Part shown: positions 1-6,916 of the stretch, piece by piece
Layout: every line of letters starts with the position of its first letter
Position numbering within the stretch: the stretch's first letter is position 1
Origin: Deltaproteobacteria bacterium
GTDB taxonomy: Bacteria; Myxococcota_A; UBA9042
Assembly: GCA_020632665.1 (NCBI GenBank)
Contig: JACKFC010000019.1
Span: 1-64,000, forward strand
Length of the DNA stretch: 64,000 nt
Direction: 5' to 3'
The notes under the pieces: generated by a model
Databases searched by the model: none
Told to the model about the DNA's origin: nothing
What the model saw: only the letters and a program-made list of their open reading frames with translations
Program-made: the position numbers and the translations under genes

Positions 1-53
1 TCTCTGGGCCTCCGGCCCATCTCTCCCCGCAAAGCGGGGAGAGAGTCTCAACC
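1..53. repeat. Direct repeat unit 1 with two hairpins
   Basis: This 53-bp unit recurs without change 123 bp further on. It holds two inverted repeats: GGGCC-tcc-GGCCC at 6-18 and CTCTCCCCGC-aaa-GCGGGGAGAG at 21-43. It looks like a REP-type or terminator-type intergenic element. No gene is visible around it. Confidence 0.8.
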
Positions 54-123
54 GGTCGACAACAACGTCACCCAAGGTCGCCCAACGACAAGCCGAGCGA
101 CACACCACTCGCCGGCCCACCCC

Positions 124-176
124 TCTCTGGGCCTCCGGCCCATCTCTCCCCGCAAAGCGGGGAGAGAGTCTCAACC
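124..176. repeat. Direct repeat unit 2 with two hairpins
   Basis: Second copy of the 53-bp unit seen at 1-53, identical over its full length and with the same two hairpins. The 70 bp between the copies are not repeated. The following stretch 177-461 has no convincing gene; it holds only the two hairpins listed separately. Confidence 0.8.
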
Positions 177-363
177 TTTCAACAAGAAACGGAAAAGAAC
201 CGAGTCACGATGGAGCACACAGCCTCGGCCACACGACGCCGATCCACCCTCTCCAACCTCACCCCACCCCGCCGTCAAAGCCGAAGCCGAAGCGAAGCGA
301 AGGCGAGAGCTAAGGCGGACGAGGCCCCATCGGAAGGCCACCCACTCCAAGCCCGGGGGATGC

Positions 364-395
364 CCGAAGGGGGAGCGCAAGCGGTCCCCCTTCGG
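364..395 (-). terminator. Hairpin downstream of the permease operon
   Basis: Perfect 11-bp inverted repeat (364-374 with 385-395) around a 10-nt loop. It lies 67-98 nt beyond the stop of the minus-strand permease gene, so it may help end that transcript. There is no T-rich tail, so a rho-independent role is uncertain and a REP-like element is possible. Confidence 0.4.
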
Positions 396-408
396 AACCG
401 GGGAGTTG

Positions 409-432
409 CAAAGAGGGGCTGCCCCCTCTTTG
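409..432 (-). terminator. Hairpin just after the permease stop
   Basis: Perfect 10-bp inverted repeat (CAAAGAGGGG at 409-418 with 423-432) with a 4-nt loop, about 30 nt beyond the stop of the permease gene. The position suits a terminator for the four-gene minus-strand operon. No U-tract is seen. Confidence 0.5.
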
Positions 433-461
433 ATCCCGCGAGCCAGCAAAGGCTCAAGATC

Positions 462-1304
462 TCAAGTCAAATCCCGCCGCTCAAAAACCAAAACCCCCAA
501 AACGAGAAAAACAACAGTCCAAGACAACCCATACCCAACAGCACTCCAAACATAACCATCCGGAACAGCCCAACCCAACAAAACCTCATCGGAAATATTA
601 AAAGTCGACAAATCGGGCACAACGGTCACAAGTGCCCGCCCAAACGCACGCATCGCCGGAACCTCGACAAAAATCCCCTTCTTCGCGCTCATCAAATCCG
701 TCAGCACATACGAGATCCGCCCAACGGCAAAAAGCCCCGTCGTCAGCACGCCGGACAAAATCGGCGAAGACAGCGCCGAGAAAAACGTCGCGATCGCCGT
801 CACCATCACGATCTCGACGTACGAAAGCCCCAGCGCCACCAAGATCGGCCGGGTCACCTCACCGCCGCGCATCAGCAGCACCGCCATCCAGCACAGCGAG
901 AGCACGGCCATCTGCACCGCGAGCAGCGAGGCGAGACCGAGGAATTTGCCGACCAGGAACTCCGAGCGGCGCACCGGCTTGGGCAAGATCGCGTAGAGCG
1001 TCTTCTGCTCGATCTCCTTCTGCAGCAGCACGACGCCGAGCACGACGGCGGTCAGCACCGTCAGCAACGGGATCACGAAGAGGCCGAAGTCCTGCACCAG
1101 CCGCGCCTTCTGGTCGACCAGGGCGAGGTCCGAGAGCACCATCGAGCCCAAGATCATGACGCCGGCGACGACCAACAGGCCGTAGAAGATGCGGTTGCGG
1201 CCGGCCTCGCGCAGCGTATTGCCGGTGACGGCGGCGACGCGGCCCAGCATCGGACCCAGGCCCTGAACGTGGGTCGGCACGCGGCCGGCGGGGGCGGTGG
1301 TCAT
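462..1304 (-). CDS. ABC-2 type transporter permease (NosY-like)
   Basis: A 280-residue integral membrane protein. Several hydrophobic segments are visible (around IFYGLLVVAGVMILGSMV, FVIPLLTVLTAVVLGVVLL, AVQMAVLSLCWMAVLL, IVMVTAIATFFSAL and the C-terminal WTVVFLVLGVLVF), with a short motif QKEIEQKTLYAILPKPVRR between two of them that is typical of NosY/GldF-like ABC-2 permeases. The ATG was chosen because it overlaps the stop of the ATPase gene by 4 nt (1301-1304), which fits translational coupling; the frame stays open upstream but that part reads as shadow of the ATPase. It should form an exporter with the ATPase. The substrate is unknown; the coupled epimerase suggests a glycan or an envelope function, which is inference. 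Confidence 0.9.
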   Translation of the reverse strand: MTTAPAGRVPTHVQGLGPMLGRVAAVTGNTLREAGRNRIFYGLLVVAGVMILGSMVLSDLALVDQKARLVQDFGLFVIPLLTVLTAVVLGVVLLQKEIEQKTLYAILPKPVRRSEFLVGKFLGLASLLAVQMAVLSLCWMAVLLMRGGEVTRPILVALGLSYVEIVMVTAIATFFSALSSPILSGVLTTGLFAVGRISYVLTDLMSAKKGIFVEVPAMRAFGRALVTVVPDLSTFNISDEVLLGWAVPDGYVWSAVGYGLSWTVVFLVLGVLVFERRDLT

Positions 1305-2272
1305 CGGGCCTCCTTGGCGTCGTCGATGGCGAGCGCCTGGCGGACGAAGAGCTCCTCGAGCGTGTCTTTGACCGGGTGCAGCTCGACCAGCGTCGCGCCG
1401 AGCTCGGCCGCCGCTGCACTGAGCGCGCCGACCGCGTCCGAGGGCAGCTGCACCGTGACCTTGCCGTCCTTCTCGGCGGTGACGCTGCCGCCGCACGCGG
1501 TGGCGAGCTGCGCACCGAGGTCGGCCGCGGCGTCAGCGGGCAGCGCCAGCGTCGCCGAGGACTCGAGCCGATCGCGGCGCAGCAGGTCTTCGAGCCGGCC
1601 CTGCGCGACCGCGACGCCCTTGCGCAGGATGACGACCTCGTCGCAGAACGACTCGATATCCGAGAGCACGTGGCTGGTGACGAAGAGCGCCTTGCCCTCG
1701 GCGCGGAGCTCGGCCATCAGGTCGCGCAGCTCTTTGCGGCCGATCGGGTCCAGACCGGAGAGCGGCTCGTCGTAGACGACCAGATCTGGGTCGCTGATCA
1801 GGCTCTGCGCGATGCCGACGCGCTGCAACATGCCCTTGGAGAAGCCGCGCAGGGTGCGGTCCATGGCGTGGCCGAGGCCCAGGCGCTCGAGCAGCTCGTG
1901 GCTGCGCTTGCGGCGGATCTCGGCGGGGATGCCGTAGAGCCGGCCGACGTAGTCGAGCACTTCGGGCGGCTTGAGGTAGTCGTAGAAATACGGGTGCTCC
2001 GGCATGTAGCCGATGCGGGCGCGGGCCAGCGGATCGCTGTGCGGCCGACCAAAGAAGGCGATCTTGCCGGCGGTCGGCTGGATCAACCCGAGCATGCACT
2101 TGATGCTGGTCGTCTTGCCCGAGCCGTTCGGCCCGAGGTAGCCGAGCACCCGTCCTGGCTCGAGCCGGAACGAGATGCCGCGCACCGCCTCGACCGGCCG
2201 GCCGAGCAGGCCGACGCGGAAGGTCTTGGCGAGGCCCTCGACCTGCAGGACCGGCGTCGTTTCCGCGCTCAT
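1301..2272 (-). CDS. ABC transporter ATP-binding protein
   Basis: A 323-residue ABC ATPase. It has a Walker A (GPNGSGKTTS, about residue 46), a signature region FSKGMLQRVGIAQ, and a Walker B/D-loop (LVVYDEPLSGLDPIGRKEL) followed by an H-loop (TSHVLSD). The C-terminal hundred residues after the ATPase core fit the accessory region of GldA/CcmA-like exporters. The start overlaps the epimerase stop by 4 nt (2269-2272) and its own stop overlaps the permease start, so all are cotranscribed. It powers the adjacent ABC-2 permease at the inner membrane. The start at MSAETTPVLQVEGL gives the usual N-terminus for the family. Confidence 0.95.
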   Translation of the reverse strand: MSAETTPVLQVEGLAKTFRVGLLGRPVEAVRGISFRLEPGRVLGYLGPNGSGKTTSIKCMLGLIQPTAGKIAFFGRPHSDPLARARIGYMPEHPYFYDYLKPPEVLDYVGRLYGIPAEIRRKRSHELLERLGLGHAMDRTLRGFSKGMLQRVGIAQSLISDPDLVVYDEPLSGLDPIGRKELRDLMAELRAEGKALFVTSHVLSDIESFCDEVVILRKGVAVAQGRLEDLLRRDRLESSATLALPADAAADLGAQLATACGGSVTAEKDGKVTVQLPSDAVGALSAAAAELGATLVELHPVKDTLEELFVRQALAIDDAKEAR

Positions 2273-3291
2273 CGGGCGCCTCCCTCGGCCCTCGCGATGT
2301 CCTCGCGGTACCAGGCGATGGTCCGCGCGAGGCCGTCTTCGAGGTCGATCTGCGGCGCGAAGCCGAGCAATTGCCGTGCCTTCTGGATATCGGGCACGCG
2401 GAGCTCGACGTCGGGGTGGTTCCACTCGACGTGCTCGACGCTGGAGCTGCTGCCGGCGAGGCGGACGATATCGTGCGCGAGCTGGTGGATCGTCACGGTC
2501 GAGCGCGGGTTGCCGATATTGAACGATTGGCCGACGGCCTCGTCGCGGGTCAGCACCAGGCCGATGCCGTCGATGATGTCGTCGATGAAGCACCAGCTGC
2601 GGATCTGCGAGCCGTCGTTGTGCACCGTCAGCGTCCGCCCCTCCAGCGCCCGCCGGATGAAGTGGTGAATCGCGCCGGTGCCGACCTGCCGCGGTCCGTA
2701 GATGTTGAACGGCCGGATCGAAGAGGTCGGCAGCTCGTATTGCTTGAAGTAATTCCACGCCAGGTGCTCGGTCGCGAGCTTACTGACCGCGTAGGTCCAG
2801 CGCGCCTCGCCGACCGCGCCGAGCGCCGTGGCGTCGCCCTCGGTCACGCGGAAGGCGTAGCGGCCGAAGACCTCCGAGGTCGAGAAGTCCACCACGCGGT
2901 GAATCTTGTGCCCGGCCTTCATCATGCTGTGCGCGATGTCGAGCACGTGCATCGTGCCCTGCATGCTGACCATCATCGTCTGCACCGGCAGCTGCATCAC
3001 CGTGTCGACGCCGGCGATGCTCGCCATGTGCACGATGACGTCGGCGCCGCTCATCGCGCCCATCAACGCGCTCTTGTCGAGGACGTCGCCGCGCACCAAG
3101 CGGATATTCGGCCGCTGCAGCAGGTCCGAGTCGGTCACGGCGTCGCGGTGCAGGTTGTCGTAGAGCACGACCTGCACGCCTTCGACCGCGGCGAGGCGAC
3201 GCGCCAGGGTGCTGCCGATGAAGCCGGCGCCGCCGGTGATGACGACCTTGCTGCCCGCGAGCGAGCTGAGGTTCGGGGTCTGTGCGTTCAC
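2269..3291 (-). CDS. NAD-dependent epimerase/dehydratase (SDR family)
   Basis: A 340-residue extended short-chain dehydrogenase. The N-terminal Rossmann motif is TGGAGFIGSTLARR (about residues 17-30), and the catalytic YxxxK is YAVSK, followed by the NIYGPRQ segment seen in nucleotide-sugar epimerases and dehydratases. The C-terminal part (FIDDIIDGI, SFNIGN) matches the substrate-binding half. The start is GTG at 3289-3291 and overlaps the upstream gene stop as GTGA. The enzyme probably alters a UDP- or dTDP-linked sugar. Finding it inside an ABC-export operon is unusual and suggests the exported or modified product is glycosylated. The exact substrate cannot be told from sequence. Confidence 0.9.
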   Translation of the reverse strand: MNAQTPNLSSLAGSKVVITGGAGFIGSTLARRLAAVEGVQVVLYDNLHRDAVTDSDLLQRPNIRLVRGDVLDKSALMGAMSGADVIVHMASIAGVDTVMQLPVQTMMVSMQGTMHVLDIAHSMMKAGHKIHRVVDFSTSEVFGRYAFRVTEGDATALGAVGEARWTYAVSKLATEHLAWNYFKQYELPTSSIRPFNIYGPRQVGTGAIHHFIRRALEGRTLTVHNDGSQIRSWCFIDDIIDGIGLVLTRDEAVGQSFNIGNPRSTVTIHQLAHDIVRLAGSSSSVEHVEWNHPDVELRVPDIQKARQLLGFAPQIDLEDGLARTIAWYREDIARAEGGAR

Positions 3292-4463
3292 GGCTGCTCC
3301 TTGGTCGGCGCCTGGCGTTGGCCCATCTGGTGCGGCGGCAACGGTGCGGCGCCGGTCTCGTCCTGATTGGCGACGGCCCCGCCGGCGCGCGCTTCCGGCT
3401 CGGTCGCGGCCAGCGGCAGACGAACCGCCGCGGCGAAGGGCGAACCGTCGGGCGGATGCCACTCGGCGGCGTCGCGCCGCGCGCCGGGGTCCATCAACTC
3501 GCCGATCGGCTCGACCTTCTGCAGGTCCAACTCTTCGATGATCCAGGCCGGCGTCGGCGGCTCGGCGAGCCAATTCTCCGGCCTCGCCGCGTCCTGCGGC
3601 GGCACGCTCAAGCGGCGCGGCCCGACCATCACCGCCAGCGGCTCGCTCAGCCAGACCCAATCCCGGCGACGGAAGCGGTCCAGCCACGCCAGCTGCGCCG
3701 CGGCACCCTCGCGGTCTTTCTCCTGCAAGCGCAGGCGCAGCTCGCGGCGCTGCTCGGCCGTGCCGAGGGCGTAGGCGCCGAGCGCGGTGGAGACGGCGTC
3801 GTCGATATTGCCGGCGCGCTCGTAGAGGGTCGCGAGGTAGTTCGGGTCGAAGTCGAAGCCCGGCATCTTGTAGGCGAGGCCCATGTACGCCAGCGCCAAC
3901 TTCTCCCGCCGGGTCGACTCGATCTCGTCGTAGAGGTGCTTGTAGGCGAAGAGGTTGTACGCGATCTCGTGGTAGAGCCAGCCGTCGAGCGGGAAGGCCT
4001 CGATGCCGAGGCGGGAGAAGCGGTTGGCCCGCCGGTTCACGTCCTCGTCGATCCGCTGGCCGAATTTGATGACCTGCGCGCCCCAGTGATAGGTCGTCTT
4101 GTTGTGCGCATCGAGGCCCCAGATCGCGTCCAAGTAGAGGTCGATGAAGGGCAATTGCGAGTCGGTCAGGAGGTGATCGACGAAATAGTGGGCGACCCGG
4201 ACAAAAAGCACATCGGCGACGAAGCTCTGGTGACCCAGGCTCGCGAGCCGCAGGACCTCGACCGGCGGCAGGTAGACGGTCTCGGCCGAGAGCCCCAGCG
4301 CCTTGTGCGGGCTGGCCAGCTCTTTTTCGACCCGGAAGTGCTGGGTCGCGAAGATCGAGAGCGAGAGCAGGCAGGCGAGCGCGATCAGCCCGAGCCGCCG
4401 CACCGGGTGCCGCAGCCAGAAGGTCGAAAATTCGGACCACCAGATGGCGGTTCCACTGGCCAT
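3288..4463 (-). CDS. Membrane-anchored protein with TPR-like repeats, first gene of ABC operon
   Basis: A 391-residue protein. One hydrophobic segment near the N-terminus (about 20-40, GLIALACLLSLSIF) anchors it; the rest is predicted outside the cytoplasm. The body is rich in helix pairs and aromatic residues (VADVLFVRVAHYFVDHL, WLYHEIAYNLFAYKHLYDEI) as in tetratricopeptide-like proteins often found beside gliding-type ABC transporters in Myxococcota. The C-terminal 80 residues are Pro/Ala-rich. I chose the ATG at 4463, since the hydrophobic helix then lies at the expected distance. It likely acts with the downstream exporter; a direct role is inference. Confidence 0.75.
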   Translation of the reverse strand: MASGTAIWWSEFSTFWLRHPVRRLGLIALACLLSLSIFATQHFRVEKELASPHKALGLSAETVYLPPVEVLRLASLGHQSFVADVLFVRVAHYFVDHLLTDSQLPFIDLYLDAIWGLDAHNKTTYHWGAQVIKFGQRIDEDVNRRANRFSRLGIEAFPLDGWLYHEIAYNLFAYKHLYDEIESTRREKLALAYMGLAYKMPGFDFDPNYLATLYERAGNIDDAVSTALGAYALGTAEQRRELRLRLQEKDREGAAAQLAWLDRFRRRDWVWLSEPLAVMVGPRRLSVPPQDAARPENWLAEPPTPAWIIEELDLQKVEPIGELMDPGARRDAAEWHPPDGSPFAAAVRLPLAATEPEARAGGAVANQDETGAAPLPPHQMGQRQAPTKEQP

Positions 4464-4624
4464 GCCCACTCCACGCGCGCCAGAACGTCGCGCCCGAGGC
4501 GGAATGTAGCTTGACGATACAGGTCGGGCAACGCCGCCGGGCGTGGGGAGGCGGGCCCCCACGGCGAGCCTGGACGCTTGGAGCAGGGCAGCCCGTATGC
4601 CACCCTGCCCAGCAGGAGGTCGCG

Positions 4625-5359
4625 ATGCAGTTCGGCGAGAAGAAAGAGAGCAGCAGCGGGCAGAACGCCGCCCCGGCGAGCGAGAACGCTGCCCCGGCGG
4701 CGAGCGGTGGCGCAGCCGCGCTCCGTGGCCAGGGCTACGACAGCCAGCGCGCGGCGGTGCGACCCGACGGCGAGCCGCAGGCTGCGGACGCGCAGCAGGG
4801 CCAGGCGACCGAAGGTGCCAAGCCGAAGACGGCGCAGGTGATCTTGTCGGCGCGCCGCGGCGGCAGCCCCTTCTCGCGGGAATTCTGGCAGGACCTCAAC
4901 GTCGGCCACTGCTGGGTCGACGTGGTCAAGCCGAACGGCCGCAAGGACTCCTGGGGCTATACGGCCAACAGTGTGCGCGATTTCCCCCGCTACCAGCCGT
5001 GGAAGTCGGTCGACGGGCGCGTGCTGCACCCCGACGGCAGCCGCGGCGCGAGCGGCACCCTCGCCACGGCGGTCGACGAAGATCAGCTCGCCCGCGGCGA
5101 GGCGTGGGCCAACGCCGCCGGCAGCAAATACAACCTCTTCGGCTTCGACGGTGGCCACAGCTGCGCCACCTTCGCCAAGGGCTTCTACGAAGAGGCCACG
5201 GGCGACAAGGCGCCGACGGGGATGTTCGGCGCCATCATCGCCAACCCGAACGACCTCTCGGCGGCGATGAACAAGCGCGCCGAGAAGGACCTCGCCGAGA
5301 AGCAGGTGGCCGACGCCGACGCCAGCCAGGACGGTGACGGCTCGCGCGGCGGGGCCTGA
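4625..5359 (+). CDS. Papain-fold-like putative effector with N-terminal shared tag
   Basis: A 244-residue protein with a strong Shine-Dalgarno AGGAGGT at 4614-4620 just before the ATG. Residues 1-32 are a flexible Ala/Ser/Gly stretch. Residues 33-47 (L..QGYDSQRAAVRP) form a motif repeated at the same position in the gene at 5694. The folded part (about 70-215) has GHCWVDVV with a possible catalytic His, then FDGGHSCATFAKGF with a possible catalytic Cys; this His-then-Cys order occurs in permuted NlpC/P60-like hydrolases. No signal peptide is visible. It may be a toxin or effector loaded by an injection machine, but no family assignment is certain. Confidence 0.7.
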   Translation: MQFGEKKESSSGQNAAPASENAAPAASGGAAALRGQGYDSQRAAVRPDGEPQAADAQQGQATEGAKPKTAQVILSARRGGSPFSREFWQDLNVGHCWVDVVKPNGRKDSWGYTANSVRDFPRYQPWKSVDGRVLHPDGSRGASGTLATAVDEDQLARGEAWANAAGSKYNLFGFDGGHSCATFAKGFYEEATGDKAPTGMFGAIIANPNDLSAAMNKRAEKDLAEKQVADADASQDGDGSRGGA

Positions 5360-5364
5360 GCCCG

Positions 5365-5685
5365 ATGCTCGGCAAGCTGCTGCGCAAGCTCGGCGGCGGC
5401 GAGGCGCCGCGACTCGAGGTCGAGGGCGTCGTCATCGAGACCGGTCGCCACCAGCCGCGCACCCACCTCGGTCCGCAGCAGCCGGCCGAAGAGGCCTACG
5501 TCGGCTTGGAGATCGCCAGCGCCCGCCTGAGCGACGGCCGCGTGCTCGCGCCGGCGCAGGTCGTTCCGGCCGAGTTTTCCGGCCCGGTCGCGCTGCTCGC
5601 GCCATTCGAGGTCGGTGCGAAGGTGCAGATCGTCTGCTCGACCCTGACCGGTCGTGAGATCGCCGAGATCCGTCGAAGCAACTAG
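5365..5685 (+). CDS. Small conserved-looking hypothetical protein
   Basis: A 106-residue protein, 5 nt after the stop of the papain-like gene and 8 nt before the GTG of the next gene, so it lies in the middle of a three-gene operon. The N-terminus is basic (LGKLLRKLGGGEAPR); the rest alternates hydrophobic and polar residues and reads as a small beta-rich domain (VEGVVIETGRHQP, AYVGLEIASARL, GKVQIVCSTL-like segment). No signal peptide or membrane helix is seen and I recognise no family. It may be an immunity protein or chaperone for its neighbours; that rests only on gene order. Confidence 0.6.
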   Translation: MLGKLLRKLGGGEAPRLEVEGVVIETGRHQPRTHLGPQQPAEEAYVGLEIASARLSDGRVLAPAQVVPAEFSGPVALLAPFEVGAKVQIVCSTLTGREIAEIRRSN

Positions 5686-5693
5686 GAGAAAAC

Positions 5694-6335
5694 GTGTCGA
5701 TGCAGCAGCTCTCGAAAACAGGCAAGAGCGCGCCGCGCGCCCCGGTCGCTCCGGCGCAGCAAGGCGGCAAGCGGAACAACGGCATCGCGCTGCCGGCGCA
5801 GGGCATCGACGCCCAGCAGGCCGCGCTGCGTCCGGGCAGCGCGCCCGGCTTCGAAGCGCAGCGCGCAGCGCTCTCGCCCGGGCTGGGCAATGGCGGCGCG
5901 TCCGACGTCGACGCGCGGGCGACGCTCGCGGCGACGGCCACCGCCGCGGTGCACGAGGTCGCTGCCGAGCAGCAGGGCAGCAAGCCGGCCCCGACCGCCG
6001 CGGAGAAGAAACGCAATTGGCAGTTCCGCATCGGCGAGAAGATCGGCATGGCGCTCGGCGTCGCCGTGACCCGCGTGCTCGCCTACGTGCCGAGCTGGAA
6101 CGAGATCTTGCGCGACGAGCAGGGCCAAGAGCTGCAACAGGTCGAAGGTGCCGAGCGGGTCGGCGCGATGCCGCTGCGCAAGCGCCACATGCAGGTCGTC
6201 GGACCACAGATCAGCGCCTGGGTCGCTGGCCTCTCGCCCGGCAAGATCCGTGATTTCCTCGAAGGTGTCGGCGTCGGCGCGACCGCGGCGCCCGGCGAGA
6301 CCTACCGCCGCGAAGTCGCCGAAGCGGGCAACTGA
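5694..6335 (+). CDS. Putative effector-like protein with duplicated N-terminal tag
   Basis: A 213-residue protein with a GTG start at 5694, supported by AGGAG at 5684-5688 (5 nt spacing); ATG at 5700 is an alternative. Residues 33-47 (L.AQGIDAQQAALRP) repeat the motif of the gene at 4625 at the same positions, and residues 52-62 (GFEAQRAALSP) are a second copy. The part after residue 90 has an amphipathic and hydrophobic stretch (GMALGVAVTRVLAYV) and ends in a charged helix. No enzyme motif is seen. The shared tag suggests that both proteins go to the same place or machine. Confidence 0.7.
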   Translation: MSMQQLSKTGKSAPRAPVAPAQQGGKRNNGIALPAQGIDAQQAALRPGSAPGFEAQRAALSPGLGNGGASDVDARATLAATATAAVHEVAAEQQGSKPAPTAAEKKRNWQFRIGEKIGMALGVAVTRVLAYVPSWNEILRDEQGQELQQVEGAERVGAMPLRKRHMQVVGPQISAWVAGLSPGKIRDFLEGVGVGATAAPGETYRREVAEAGN

Positions 6336-6339
6336 AGCG

Positions 6340-6900
6340 TCAGTCGAGAAGACCCGAGACGTTCACGTCGACGAGCAGCTCCATCGTCGCCTTGATCGTG
6401 GTCTCGTTCTTCGGCCGCTTGCCGGTCGCGGTGGTCGTGATGTCCATCGACGGCGCCGCGACGTAGGGCGCCAGCTCCAGACCATCGATGTCGCAGGCGA
6501 AGCTCTTCACGCTGCCGTCGATCGGGTCTTTGCTGGCGAGGCGCTTCTTCGCCACCCCGTCGGCCTGCACGAAGAATTCGATCTTGGAGAGGAAGTCGAA
6601 GGTCTGACCGTCGGCGGGGGAGGTGATCTCCAACGTCAGCTTGGTCATCCGCACCGAGTCGATCTGGCTCCGCTTCACGCCCTGGTTCTGCAGCGTCTGG
6701 TTGGTCGTCAGGTCGAGGTCGGTGAAGCCGTCGAAGCCGAAATTGCCGACCAACTCTTCGAGCAAGGTCCCCTTCGGCACCGTCGTCGTCGCCGACTCGG
6801 TGATCCGGAAGGTGTCGATCCCATCGGACGAACACGCTCCGAGCAGCACCATCGCCGCCGCCACCAGCGCGCTTCGCGTCGTCATCGCAATCCTCTGCAT
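6340..6900 (-). CDS. Small lipoprotein, unknown function
   Basis: A 186-residue protein with a lipoprotein signal: basic start, hydrophobic core SALVAAAMVLLGAC and lipobox LGAC at about residues 20-23. The mature part is rich in Thr and Asp (ITESATTTVPKGTLLEELVG) and probably a beta-sandwich. It follows the Cys-rich lipoprotein gene by 16 nt on the same strand, with a strong GGAGGAG upstream of the ATG, so it is the last gene of a five-gene minus-strand run. Its stop lies 4 nt from the stop of the convergent plus-strand gene. No family recognised. Confidence 0.8.
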   Translation of the reverse strand: MQRIAMTTRSALVAAAMVLLGACSSDGIDTFRITESATTTVPKGTLLEELVGNFGFDGFTDLDLTTNQTLQNQGVKRSQIDSVRMTKLTLEITSPADGQTFDFLSKIEFFVQADGVAKKRLASKDPIDGSVKSFACDIDGLELAPYVAAPSMDITTTATGKRPKNETTIKATMELLVDVNVSGLLD

Positions 6901-6916
6901 CCTCGCTCCTCCCGAC

